Positions 41,395 to 49,282 are shown, counted from the stretch's first letter. The stretch is DNA of 58,764 nucleotides from an uncultured Clostridia bacterium (GCA_947625865.1 CANQQD010000008.1:1-58764), one strand, 5' to 3'. Notes: a model not told the origin generated them from the letters alone. Made by a program: numbers and translations.

Positions 41395-41815
41395 TGTCAT
41401 TCTGAACGCAGTGAAGAATCTATTATTCCCAGTCAATGGATAAATCTCTCCATTGGGGATTAGCTTGATTAACAAGTTCATCTTTCTTTTTCCTAATCAA
41501 GCCCTTTAATTGTTTTTCACGCGCTATTGCTTGCCTGATATCGCCAAAAACCTCATAGTATATCAGCTTTTTTAAATTATATCTGCTTGAAAAGCCATCA
41601 ACAAGCTTATTTTTATGCTCATATATTCGCCTTTCAAGGTCATTTGTTACCCCAACATAAACGACTTTATTTAAATAATTTGTCAGCATATATACATAAT
41701 AATACTTCATTTGTTTCAAATTCAATTTTACTTGTTTTTAACGCAAGGAAAATCTTTGCCATGCGGACAATTTTAAACAGATTCTTCGTCGGGCTGCGCC
41801 CTCCTCAGAATGACA
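41395..41815 (-). mobile_element. GIY-YIG element with TGTCATTC inverted ends
   Basis: 421 bp. Left end TGTCATTCTGAACGC...GAAGAATCT (41395-41421) and right end AGATTCTTCG...CCTCAGAATGACA (41779-41815) are inverted repeats of the family found without genes elsewhere in the window. A single GIY-YIG nuclease gene fills the interior. Bracketed by 81-bp direct copies of the nrdG end. Separates nrdG from dut. Confidence 0.8.
41423..41710 (-). CDS. GIY-YIG nuclease family protein
   Basis: 95 residues, a single GIY-YIG domain: YYVYMLTN (GIY position), VVYVGVTNDLERRIYEHK (YIG, with the catalytic Arg in the ERR segment), a conserved Glu near IAREKQLKG, and the basic ending typical of small stand-alone proteins. 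Such proteins are widespread but mostly uncharacterised, and the domain cleaves DNA in homing and transposition enzymes. The ATG at 41710 was chosen; a TTG at 41725 is possible. Its stop codon lies 1 nt from the element's inverted end. A/T-richer than its neighbours, which suggests acquisition. Confidence 0.9.
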   Translation of the reverse strand: MKYYYVYMLTNYLNKVVYVGVTNDLERRIYEHKNKLVDGFSSRYNLKKLIYYEVFGDIRQAIAREKQLKGLIRKKKDELVNQANPQWRDLSIDWE

Positions 41816-41846
41816 GAAGGAAGGGTACTGTGACAGGCGGTACATT

Positions 41847-42380
41847 TTACACAAAATCCTTTTCGTTCCAGAGGGTAACTTCGTCCGTCTCCAGCGTCGG
41901 CTTCATAAGAATTATCCGCTGGTTCGCCGAGCCGCGGAAGAGTAAATTCAGATCCTTAAGGGCTTCCACAAATCTGCCGTCCACCAGCACGTCGAGAGTG
42001 TGCAGAATACGCATATTCGTCTCTAAATTCCCCAGTTTGCCCGTCAAAATGTCCCGCTCGAGGTCGTAGCCTGTGAACGACCAGAGCGATTTCTGCGGAT
42101 ACGCGTTGCGCAACCGTTCCATAAACGGGGCGAGACGCTCCGCATTTTCGGGCTCGAACGGGTCGCCGCCGAGGAGCGTAAAGCCTTTTATGTAGTCGGG
42201 CTCCATTGACTTTATTATTTTATCCTCCACCTCTTCGGTGAAGGGTTCGCCGTAGCCGAAGTCCCACGTTTCGGGGTTGAAGCAGTTTTTACAGTGGTTG
42301 CGGCAGCCGCTTACGTACAGCGACGTGCGCACCCCCGGCCCGTTGGATATATCGAAATATTTTATCTTTGCATAGTTCAT
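41847..42380 (-). CDS. nrdG: anaerobic ribonucleotide reductase activating protein
   Basis: 177 residues. Radical-SAM activase that installs the glycyl radical on NrdD. The cluster motif CRNHCKNC (CX3CX2C) follows NGPGVRTSLYVSG, and LLGGDPFEPEN is the SAM-binding GGE-type region. Its last 26 codons are duplicated at 41303. It lies downstream of nrdD, 397 bp away, with a repeat block in between. Confidence 0.95.
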   Translation of the reverse strand: MNYAKIKYFDISNGPGVRTSLYVSGCRNHCKNCFNPETWDFGYGEPFTEEVEDKIIKSMEPDYIKGFTLLGGDPFEPENAERLAPFMERLRNAYPQKSLWSFTGYDLERDILTGKLGNLETNMRILHTLDVLVDGRFVEALKDLNLLFRGSANQRIILMKPTLETDEVTLWNEKDFV

Positions 42381-42437
42381 AAAAAATCTCCCGTAAACGC
42401 AGGGACGTGTTGAGTTTTTCGCCCCCGAACGGTTTAT

Positions 42438-42467
42438 TTAAGCCGCTTTGTGCACAAAGCGGCTTAA
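42438..42467. repeat. 30-bp perfect palindrome before nrdG
   Basis: TTAAGCCGCTTTGTG followed directly by its reverse complement, no loop, centred at 42452/42453. It lies in the nrdD-nrdG spacer. An AACTCAACACG motif lies closer to nrdG (about 42404-42416). Confidence 0.85.
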
Positions 42468-42535
42468 GTTGAATATGGATTTTTGACACTCCCCTCCCAT
42501 CACCCGCTACGCGGTGAATTGGTTACTCCCACCCG

Positions 42536-42589
42536 TCACTCCGTGACACCCTCCCCCGTCGGCGACGGAAGAGGGCAAGTTTTGGGATT
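42536..42589 (+). repeat. 54-bp two-hairpin module
   Basis: GTCACtccGTGAC and CCGTCggcGACGG stems, CTCCCACCC start, GAGGGCAAG end. It lies just beyond the nrdD post-stop module. Confidence 0.85.
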
Positions 42590-42631
42590 GCAATTACGAA
42601 GTCCTGCGGTGGGTAGAAGCGAGTAAAACTT

Positions 42632-42777
42632 TACAATTACGTAGTCAGCAACGGGTCAGAAACGAGCAAGACAAGGAGCGCGAGCATTGGCAAGGGGAGC
42701 GTACATAGACGTACGTGACCCGCTGACAAGCGGAGCGCAACACAGTATTGCGAAGTTTATCACCCGTTGGCGGGAGC
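42632..42777 (-). repeat. post-stop module behind nrdD
   Basis: Begins GCTCCCGCCAACGGG on the minus strand at the base after the nrdD TAA (42780-42778). The closing stem pairs 42762-42769 with 42649-42656 (CAACGGGT/ACCCGTTG, 8 bp). CGCAA/TTGCG hairpin, and CGTAC/GTACG hairpin (42711-42715 with 42700-42704) followed by CTCC. Tail GACTACGTAATTGTA. A second partial tail lies at about 42590-42631. Confidence 0.85.
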
Positions 42778-44904
42778 TTAGAGGTGCAAAACGCGCGCTT
42801 TGATTTCCTTAGTCTTCCCCACATTCCAGAAGTTTTCGCCGAGATATCCGCAGGTGCGGCGCGTAACGTTCATCTTGCGCTGGTCCTTGTTGTGGCATAT
42901 GGGGCACTCCCATTCGTTGTCGTCGTTTATTATTATCTCGCCGTCGAAGCCGCAGACGTGGCAGTAGTCCGACTTGGTGTTGAATTCGGCGTATTGGATA
43001 TTGTCGTAGATAAACTTGACCACATCCTCCAACGCCTGCAGATTGTGGCGCATGTTGGGTATTTCCACGTACGATATCGCGCCGCCCGAGGAAATCTTCT
43101 GGAACTGGCTCTCGAACGTGAATTTAGAGAACGCGTCTATGTGCTCGCGCACGTCAACATGGTAGCTGTTGGTGTAGTAACCCTTGTCGGTCACGTCGGG
43201 AATGGTGCCGAAGCGCTCCTTGTCTATCCTTGCAAAACGGTAGCAGAGGGACTCGGCGGGCGTGCCGTAGAGCGCAAAGCCCAGCCCCGTCTCCTTCTTC
43301 CACTTGTCGCAGTGGTCCCTGAGGCACTTCATTACCCTTACGGCAAACTCCTGCCCCTCGGGAGTGGTGTGCGACACGCCCTTTACGAGCTTTGTCACCT
43401 CGTAAAGTCCTATATATCCCAACGATATCGAGGAATAGCCGCCGTGCAAGTATTTGTCTATCTTTTCGCCCGGCTGAAGCCTTGCGATCGCGCCGTACTG
43501 CCAGTGCACGGGAGAAACGTCGCTCGTAACTCCCTCCAAAGCCTCGTGGCGGCACATAAGAGCCTCGAAGCAGAGCTGCAGCCTGTCCTCCAAAATCTCC
43601 CAGAACTTCTTCTCGTCGCCCTTGGCAAGTATTCCGCACTGGGGAAGGTTTATAGATACGACGCCCTGGTTGAATCTGCCCTCGAACTTATAGTTGCCGT
43701 TTTCGTCCTTCCACGGTGCGAGGAAGGAGCGGCAGCCCATGGGCGAGAACACGTTGCCCTCGTAATTTTCGCGCATCTTTTTTGCGGAGATATAGTCGGG
43801 GTAGAGCCTTTTGGAGGAGCACTTTACCGCAAGCTTGGTGAGATAGTCGTACTTGCCGCCCTTGAGGCAGTTGTTTTCGTCCAGAACGTAGACGAGCTTG
43901 GGGAAAGCGGGGGTGATATACACGCCCTTTTCGTTCTTTATGCCCTGATAACGCTGGTTTAAAATTTCCTCTATTATCATGGCGTTCTCTTCTATGTACT
44001 CGTCCTTGTCGTCAAGATACATAAATATCGTGACGAACGGGGACTGGCCGTTGGTAGTCATGAGGGTGTTTATCTGGTACTGTATGGTCTGCACGCCGGC
44101 CTTTAAGGCCTCCCTTATGCGCATATCCACAAACTGTTTTTTGGTTTCGGCGTCTATTTTATCGCCGAACTTCTCCTCGCACTGCTGCATATACTTGTCG
44201 CGCGTGCGCCTTAAATATTTGCCGAGGTGCGCTATATTCACCGACTGCCCGCCGTACTGCGACGAAGCGACGGAGGCGATTATCTGCGTGGTTATGGTGC
44301 ATGCCGTCTGGAAGGACTTGGGGCTCTCTATCATTTTGCCGTTCATTACGGTGCCGTTTTCGAGCATGTCCTTTAAATTTATAAGGCAGCAATTGAAAAT
44401 GGGCTGCAAAAAGTAGTCCGCGTCGTGGAAGTGTATGGCGCCCTCGTCGTGCGCCTTGGAGATTTTTTCGGGCAGAAGAATACGGCGGGTGAGGTCCTTT
44501 GAAACCTCGCCTGCGATAAGGTCTCGCTGGGTGGACGCCGTGCGCGCGTTCTTGTTGGAGTTCTCCTCCATTACGTCCTTATTCTTGTTGCGTATGAGCG
44601 AGAGTATGCTCTCGTCGGTGGTATTCGCCTTTCTGATGAGGGCGCGCTCATAGCGGTACAGAATGTACGCCTTCATGAGCTGGAACTTCTGCAGTTCCAT
44701 CAGCTGCTCCTCCACCATGTCCTGAATATCCTCGACGAGTAATCTCGATCTGTGGCGGCTGGCAATATTGTCTACGATCGCCTCTATCTGCGAGTCGGTT
44801 ATCCTGTCCTCGAAGTCAACCGCCTCGTTTGCCTTTGAAATTGCCTTTACTATCTTGCTCCTGTCGAAATCGCAAGTTGTTCCGTCACGCTTTATAACCT
44901 TCAT
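42778..44904 (-). CDS. nrdD: anaerobic ribonucleoside-triphosphate reductase
   Basis: 708 residues, class III reductase making dNTPs without oxygen. N-terminal ATP-cone (MKVIKRDGTTCDFDRSKIVKAISKA, residues 1-90), glycyl-radical barrel, zinc site CHVCG...CPIC, and the radical loop RRTCGYLGENFW near the C terminus. An intact C terminus (ARVLHL) ends at a stop that abuts a repeat module. Its promoter carries two NrdR boxes. Partner NrdG lies downstream. Confidence 0.98.
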   Translation of the reverse strand: MKVIKRDGTTCDFDRSKIVKAISKANEAVDFEDRITDSQIEAIVDNIASRHRSRLLVEDIQDMVEEQLMELQKFQLMKAYILYRYERALIRKANTTDESILSLIRNKNKDVMEENSNKNARTASTQRDLIAGEVSKDLTRRILLPEKISKAHDEGAIHFHDADYFLQPIFNCCLINLKDMLENGTVMNGKMIESPKSFQTACTITTQIIASVASSQYGGQSVNIAHLGKYLRRTRDKYMQQCEEKFGDKIDAETKKQFVDMRIREALKAGVQTIQYQINTLMTTNGQSPFVTIFMYLDDKDEYIEENAMIIEEILNQRYQGIKNEKGVYITPAFPKLVYVLDENNCLKGGKYDYLTKLAVKCSSKRLYPDYISAKKMRENYEGNVFSPMGCRSFLAPWKDENGNYKFEGRFNQGVVSINLPQCGILAKGDEKKFWEILEDRLQLCFEALMCRHEALEGVTSDVSPVHWQYGAIARLQPGEKIDKYLHGGYSSISLGYIGLYEVTKLVKGVSHTTPEGQEFAVRVMKCLRDHCDKWKKETGLGFALYGTPAESLCYRFARIDKERFGTIPDVTDKGYYTNSYHVDVREHIDAFSKFTFESQFQKISSGGAISYVEIPNMRHNLQALEDVVKFIYDNIQYAEFNTKSDYCHVCGFDGEIIINDDNEWECPICHNKDQRKMNVTRRTCGYLGENFWNVGKTKEIKARVLHL

Positions 44905-44982
44905 AATCTCTGTGCCTGCCTTATGTATATATATTATATGGAAAAAGAAACAAAGCTCCCCTTTCCGAATGTGAACGCTGAT

Positions 44983-45011
44983 ATTTTAGCACACCGTTCG
45001 GGGATTGTCAA
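44983..45011 (-). promoter_or_regulatory. nrdD promoter
   Basis: Minus strand TTGACA (45006-45011), 17-nt spacer, TAAAAT (44983-44988). Confidence 0.8.
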
Positions 45012-45019
45012 CACGCTCC

Positions 45020-45066
45020 ACACAATATATTGTATGAAAATTTTTAACTCTCTAACTATATATTGT
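45020..45066 (-). promoter_or_regulatory. tandem NrdR boxes
   Basis: ACACAATATATTGT (45020-45033) fits the known NrdR box consensus. A second, weaker copy, TAACTATATATTGT, lies at 45053-45066, 33 bp away (three helical turns), directly upstream of the -35. NrdR represses reductase genes when ATP/dATP levels signal sufficiency. Confidence 0.85.
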
Positions 45067-45192
45067 GATTGAAAATTTCTCACACTAAATAAAAAAACGG
45101 CTGAAAAAGGTCGCTTTTTGCCTCATTTTCGCCGTGGAACATAACACTTTATAAAACATTTGAATTTGTAACACCTTTTTTTGCTCAAGTTA

Positions 45193-45621
45193 TCACAAAA
45201 ATTTTTTAAGATAAGTCAGATCGAGCTTCCATTCCGGCACGAGGTTGCGCCGCCTGTGCTCCTCGTTCGCCCTGCCGAGCGCGCGCCTGTACTCCGAGTA
45301 GCTGCAGCCGTTCACCTTCATAAAGTGCTCCGAAGCCCTCTCCTCCCCGCCCAAAAGCTGGGTCCTGCCGATATGTATGACCTCGTGGCAACTGCGGCAC
45401 ACGGCAATAACGTCAACAAGCTTCTGCACGGCGTTCTTTTCGTCGTACTCCCACCTCTCGTGCGCTTCCAGCCTTTTTGACGGCGCGCCGCAGATCATGC
45501 ATCTGCCGTTTGCGCGCGCATATGCGTCCTTTCTTATATAGTCCCACTGCGCGGGGGATAAAATACTTCTTAAATTGGAGTACCAGCAGCTATCGGGCAC
45601 AAGCTCAAAATTCAGCTTCAT
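45193..45621 (-). CDS. HNH-type nuclease domain protein
   Basis: 142 residues. A treble-clef HNH pattern is visible: CMICG, then LEAHERWEYD (HxxW) and AVCRSCHEVIHIGR, giving two CxxC zinc pairs and the histidines of the active site. Such small proteins are often annotated HNH endonuclease. The biological target is unknown. Its ATG lies only 6 nt after a consensus -10 box, so the message is probably leaderless. Divergent from the SPFH operon, with -35 boxes only 4 nt apart. Confidence 0.82.
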   Translation of the reverse strand: MKLNFELVPDSCWYSNLRSILSPAQWDYIRKDAYARANGRCMICGAPSKRLEAHERWEYDEKNAVQKLVDVIAVCRSCHEVIHIGRTQLLGGEERASEHFMKVNGCSYSEYRRALGRANEEHRRRNLVPEWKLDLTYLKKFL

Positions 45622-45627
45622 GCCCGC

Positions 45628-45656
45628 ATTATATCATTTTTCAAAATATATTTCAA
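45628..45656 (-). promoter_or_regulatory. promoter of the HNH gene, leaderless
   Basis: Minus strand TTGAAA (45651-45656), 17-nt spacer, TATAAT (45628-45633), then GCGGGC and the ATG. The expected transcription start falls on or next to the start codon. Confidence 0.8.
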
Positions 45657-45660
45657 CCTG

Positions 45661-45689
45661 TTGACAAAATTTAACAGCCGCCGTATAAT
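45661..45689 (+). promoter_or_regulatory. promoter of the SPFH operon
   Basis: Fully consensus TTGACA (45661-45666), 17-nt spacer, TATAAT (45684-45689). Confidence 0.9.
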
Positions 45690-45694
45690 ATTTG

Positions 45695-45713
45695 TGATAT
45701 CAAAATGATATCA
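45695..45713 (+). promoter_or_regulatory. paired TGATATCA operator
   Basis: Two 8-bp palindromes TGATATCA at 45695-45702 and 45706-45713, 11 bp centre to centre, placed at the predicted transcription start. The layout resembles tandem boxes bound by ribbon-helix-helix repressors such as MetJ. Such a protein is encoded in this operon (47585). Confidence 0.6.
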
Positions 45714-45733
45714 ATGATTTTTGGAGGGAATTT

Positions 45734-46690
45734 ATGCAGAACATTGAAGAAAGAGAGCTTAAAGGCTTGAACGGCTGGGTTATGTTGTTTGCGTGCATAC
45801 TCGGCATACTTTTGGGCGTGGCGCTCACTATAATCGGACCCATGGCGGCAATGGGCTTCAACTCAAACAATTTCGAAACGGACACGGTAACCGCGCCGGG
45901 CTGGTTTGCCTTGCTTGCGTTGGGCATACTGCTCATCATTGTTTCATCCGTATCATTCGGCGGGCTGAAGGTGCTTGCGCCCAACGAGGCGTTGGTTCTG
46001 ACGCTGTTCGGCAAGTATCACGGCACGTTGAAAAGGGACGGCTTCTTTTTTGTAAACCCCTTCTGCGCGGCGCAAAATCCCGCGGCGGGCGGCGTTTTGA
46101 GCAAGAAGATAAGCCTCAAAGCCATGACATTGAACAACGACAAGCAAAAGGTGAACGACGAGGACGGCAACCCCATTGAAATTTCGGTTGTAGTCATATG
46201 GAAGATAGACGACGCGGCAAAGGCGGTGTTCGCCGTGCAGAACTATATGACCTTTATATCCACGCAGTGCGACTCGGCAATAAGACAGGTCGCGCGGCAG
46301 TACCCCTACGACGTGAGCGACAACGGCGACGAAAAATCGCTGAGGGGCTCCTCGGTGGAGGTTGCCGAAGAGCTCAAAAAGGAATTGCAGACCCGCTGCG
46401 ACATGGCGGGCGTGGACATTATGGACGTGAGAATAAACAACCTCGCCTACGCGCCCGAAATTGCGGCGGCGATGCTCCAGCGCCAGCAGGCGGGGGCTAT
46501 AATCGCGGCAAGGCAGAAGATAGTTGACGGCGCCGTTTCCATGGTGGAAATGGCATTAAAAAAGCTCTCGGACAACGACATCGTGGAGCTTGACGACGAG
46601 CGAAAGGCGCAGATGGTATCCAACCTCCTCGTTGTTCTCTGCGGCAACCGCGACGCCCAGCCCGTGGTGAACAGCGGCTCGATATATTGA
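45734..46690 (+). CDS. SPFH/Band 7 domain membrane protein
   Basis: 318 residues. Two N-terminal membrane segments (about 15-38 and 57-78) and then an SPFH domain: [98 protein letters not shown] proteins form ring-like scaffolds in membrane microdomains and often associate with proteases. GGAGGG lies before the ATG. First gene of a five-gene operon. Confidence 0.92.
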   Translation: MQNIEERELKGLNGWVMLFACILGILLGVALTIIGPMAAMGFNSNNFETDTVTAPGWFALLALGILLIIVSSVSFGGLKVLAPNEALVLTLFGKYHGTLKRDGFFFVNPFCAAQNPAAGGVLSKKISLKAMTLNNDKQKVNDEDGNPIEISVVVIWKIDDAAKAVFAVQNYMTFISTQCDSAIRQVARQYPYDVSDNGDEKSLRGSSVEVAEELKKELQTRCDMAGVDIMDVRINNLAYAPEIAAAMLQRQQAGAIIAARQKIVDGAVSMVEMALKKLSDNDIVELDDERKAQMVSNLLVVLCGNRDAQPVVNSGSIY

Positions 46691-46749
46691 CGTGAGCGGC
46701 AAAAACTCAATACGCATTGAAAAAAGCTCATAAAAACGCAACATATATA

Positions 46750-47583
46750 ATGAAAAACGCATTTATATTCGACATAAGGTCGGGCGAGGCAACCGAAAAT
46801 AAATTTTTCGTGAACAGACCCTCGGCGCAGTCCAAAAGCAAAATAGACGGCGCGCAAAACGAAATTCTCGGCTTCAAAAAAAGAGCCGCGCCCGCGTGGA
46901 TATACCCCGTCGCGTGGGTCATATTCGGCATAGGCTTTGTATTTTTGGAGAGCTTTACGGATGAAGCGATAGATTCGGGATTTTACAGCGCATATTCCTT
47001 ATTTCATTATTTCTTTTACATAGGCATAGTCCTGTCGGTTTTGGGTGTGGGTCTTATAATAATTATGACCGTCAGGCTCAGGCGGGCGGACTCCGACCCC
47101 GTGTTGGCGGAGATGCTTAAAAGAGCCGACGGACTGACCTTGAAAGCTTTGGAGGAGATGGGCGTGCCCGAAACGGCAAAAAAAATCGACGTGCTTATGC
47201 CCATGCAAAGGACGACCAAGTCGGGCATAATAAAACCGTACGCGGCATATTTCAAGTATATTAACTGCGCGATGTGGGTGTATGAGGGAAACGGCAGCCT
47301 GTATTTTGCCGATTCCGACGGGGTGCGCGCCATACCGCACGGCAGAATAACGTCGGTGGTGAAAACGGACAAAAAGGTCGCCTGCTTCGGCTGGAACAAG
47401 GAGGGCGGCATAAAGCACGGAGAATACAGCGGCTCTGCAAAGCGCGCCCCAACGGGAGTATATAAAATAAAGGGATATTATTCGATCGTGTTCAACGCGG
47501 ACGATGAGCCGCGGGAAATTATTTTCCCCGCATACGAAAGAGATATTTTGGAAGCCTTGCACGGCATAACGCTGCCCGGGTGA
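46750..47583 (+). CDS. two-span membrane protein in SPFH operon
   Basis: 277 residues, not recognised. A hydrophilic N terminus is followed by two hydrophobic segments (about 50-72 and 88-112) and a C-terminal cytosolic domain with a beta-rich, PH-like look ([43 protein letters not shown]). The ATG at 46750 lacks a good Shine-Dalgarno, and a TTG at 46717 would extend it by 11 residues. It ends 1 nt before the ribbon-helix-helix gene. Known pairing with SPFH genes suggests a joint membrane role. Confidence 0.75.
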   Translation: MKNAFIFDIRSGEATENKFFVNRPSAQSKSKIDGAQNEILGFKKRAAPAWIYPVAWVIFGIGFVFLESFTDEAIDSGFYSAYSLFHYFFYIGIVLSVLGVGLIIIMTVRLRRADSDPVLAEMLKRADGLTLKALEEMGVPETAKKIDVLMPMQRTTKSGIIKPYAAYFKYINCAMWVYEGNGSLYFADSDGVRAIPHGRITSVVKTDKKVACFGWNKEGGIKHGEYSGSAKRAPTGVYKIKGYYSIVFNADDEPREIIFPAYERDILEALHGITLPG

Positions 47584-47584
47584 T

Positions 47585-47776
47585 ATGGAAAAGAACGGAA
47601 AAAAACAGATACCCTTGAGGATATCGGAAAATTTATACGCAGAGCTCGAAAGATGGGCAGACGATGAATTCCGCTCGGTCAACGGACAGATCGAGTATCT
47701 TTTGAACGCGTGCGTAAAATACCGCAAAAAGGGCAAAAAGGGCTTGACGGACGGCGACGGCGGGGATAAAATATAG
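47585..47776 (+). CDS. Arc/CopG-like ribbon-helix-helix protein
   Basis: 63 residues. KKQIPLRISENLYAELERWADDEFRSVNGQIEYLLNACVKYR fits the Arc-type ribbon-helix-helix: a beta strand with alternating DNA-contact residues (QIPLRI), helix A, turn, helix B. Basic/acidic C-terminal tail. Inside an operon whose promoter carries paired TGATATCA sites, it is a plausible autoregulator. No toxin gene is evident, so an antitoxin role is not supported. Confidence 0.82.
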   Translation: MEKNGKKQIPLRISENLYAELERWADDEFRSVNGQIEYLLNACVKYRKKGKKGLTDGDGGDKI

Positions 47777-47789
47777 TTGAGGTGAAAAA

Positions 47790-48407
47790 ATGGCTCGACC
47801 GGACGCGCAAAGGATAAAAAAACTTAAAACGGGCGAAAGGCTCGGCGTCGTTGCAACCGTTTTTTGCGGCGCGGTGCTCGTCTATGGCATAGTAATGTTT
47901 GTCTTGTCGCTCACGCGGGACGACGCGCTTTTGCAGACGGTGCTCTGGTCTACCGCCCCCGCGCTGCTCGTTTTGGGCGTTGCCGCGGCGGCTTTTTGCA
48001 ACCTGAAGTTCGGAGGCGAGCTCGACAGGATAACCGAGGATTTCGTCAGGGATACCTTTATAGAAAACGCAGCCCTGATGCACCCCGAGAGAAGCTCGCT
48101 GTCATTCTTTATAGAAATAAAGGACAGCACGGCGGAAATTTCCGTGAACGGATATAAGGAGATGATAATTTTCGATTTTTCGGACTTCGGCAAGCTCTCC
48201 GTATTCCGCAAAATGACCATATCCAAGGCAATAACTGACAGGCTGACCTGCACCTTCTGCAGGCTCTACGAGCGCGGCGCAAGCTATAAATCGGTGGACT
48301 ACCGCGAAAAGGTAAGCGCCAAAAAAAAGACGGGCAAGCTGATACCCGTGATCATAGACGGCGTGCCCGAGAAAAAATCATATAAATACTATCTTAAAAA
48401 CAAATGA
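47790..48407 (+). CDS. two-span membrane protein, unknown function
   Basis: 205 residues. Hydrophobic segments at about 19-42 and 52-70, then a soluble alpha/beta domain (SLSFFIEIKDSTAEISVNGYKEMIIFDFSDFGKLSVFRKMTISKAI). GAGGTG precedes the ATG. The stop overlaps the ATP-grasp start by 4 nt. Unrecognised, but clearly part of the SPFH operon. Confidence 0.75.
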   Translation: MARPDAQRIKKLKTGERLGVVATVFCGAVLVYGIVMFVLSLTRDDALLQTVLWSTAPALLVLGVAAAAFCNLKFGGELDRITEDFVRDTFIENAALMHPERSSLSFFIEIKDSTAEISVNGYKEMIIFDFSDFGKLSVFRKMTISKAITDRLTCTFCRLYERGASYKSVDYREKVSAKKKTGKLIPVIIDGVPEKKSYKYYLKNK

Positions 48408-49282
48408 AGGGACTGATATTAAACAACGCTTACTACGAAACGCCCTCCACGAGCTATCAAGGAGAGCGGCTTGCCGCCGAGCTTAAAAAGCTCGGCGTTT
48501 ATTGCGACATAAGGAAAAACGACTTTTTCGGGGCGGAGATTTCGGACGGAAACCTGAAAAACGTTGCAATGGGGTACGATTTTTGCATTTATCTCGACAA
48601 GGACAAGTATGTGAGCTACGCCCTCGAGAGGTGCGGCGTGCGGCTCTTCAACCGCCACGCGGCAATTGAGCTGTGCGACGACAAGGCCCTCACCTTCGTG
48701 CACCTTGCGGGGAACGGCATACCCATGCCCGAAACGCTTCCGGGGCTGTTATGCTACGACCCCACCGCCGCCGTTTTGCCCCAAACGTATGAAGTTTTGG
48801 AGCAAAAATTGGGCTATCCGATGGTCGTAAAGCAGTGCTTCGGGTCGCTCGGAAAGTTCGTGTACAAAATAGACGGCCGCGAGGAACTGGAAAGGAAGTG
48901 CGAGGAGCTCAAATGCACCCCGCACCTCTTCCAAAAATTTATTGCAAAAAGCGCGGGCAGGGATATCCGCGTTATAGTGATAGGCGGGAAAGCCGTCGCG
49001 GCTATGGAGAGAAGTTCTAAAACCGACTTCCGCTCAAACATTGAACTCGGCGGGGTCGGCACGCCCAAAGAAATAGACGAAAAACTCAAAACACTCTGCG
49101 AAAAGGCGGCAGATCTGCTCGGGCTCGACTACTGCGGGATAGATATTTTGTACGGCGACGGCGGTTATCTTTTATGCGAGGTAAACTCCAACGCCTTTTT
49201 CGGCGGAATGGAGCGAGTGACGGGGATAAACGTCGCCCGCCTCTACGCCGAACATATAATAGCTACCGTGCGGCGTGTATAA
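48404..49282 (+). CDS. RimK-like ATP-grasp ligase
   Basis: 292 residues. ATP-grasp fold: GYPMVVKQCFGSLGKFVYKI (lysine of the ATP site), FQKFIAKSAGRDIRVIVIGGKAVAAMERSS, and CGIDILYGDGGYLLCEVNSNAFFGGME (metal-binding Asp, Glu, Asn). RimK relatives add amino acids, often glutamate, to proteins or small molecules by acyl-phosphate chemistry. The acceptor here is unknown. The last gene of the operon. Its TAA coincides with the TAA at the start of a post-stop module. Confidence 0.88.
   Translation: MKGLILNNAYYETPSTSYQGERLAAELKKLGVYCDIRKNDFFGAEISDGNLKNVAMGYDFCIYLDKDKYVSYALERCGVRLFNRHAAIELCDDKALTFVHLAGNGIPMPETLPGLLCYDPTAAVLPQTYEVLEQKLGYPMVVKQCFGSLGKFVYKIDGREELERKCEELKCTPHLFQKFIAKSAGRDIRVIVIGGKAVAAMERSSKTDFRSNIELGGVGTPKEIDEKLKTLCEKAADLLGLDYCGIDILYGDGGYLLCEVNSNAFFGGMERVTGINVARLYAEHIIATVRRV

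Noticed and set aside
41303-41925. 81-bp repeats as an ordinary transposon target-site duplication
   Set aside because: Far longer than known duplications, and the element ends lie 11 and 29 bp inside the repeats. Treated as an associated duplication of uncertain mechanism.
47585-47776. Antitoxin of a toxin-antitoxin pair
   Set aside because: Neighbours are membrane proteins, and no small toxin-like gene (RelE, MazF, PIN) is next to it.
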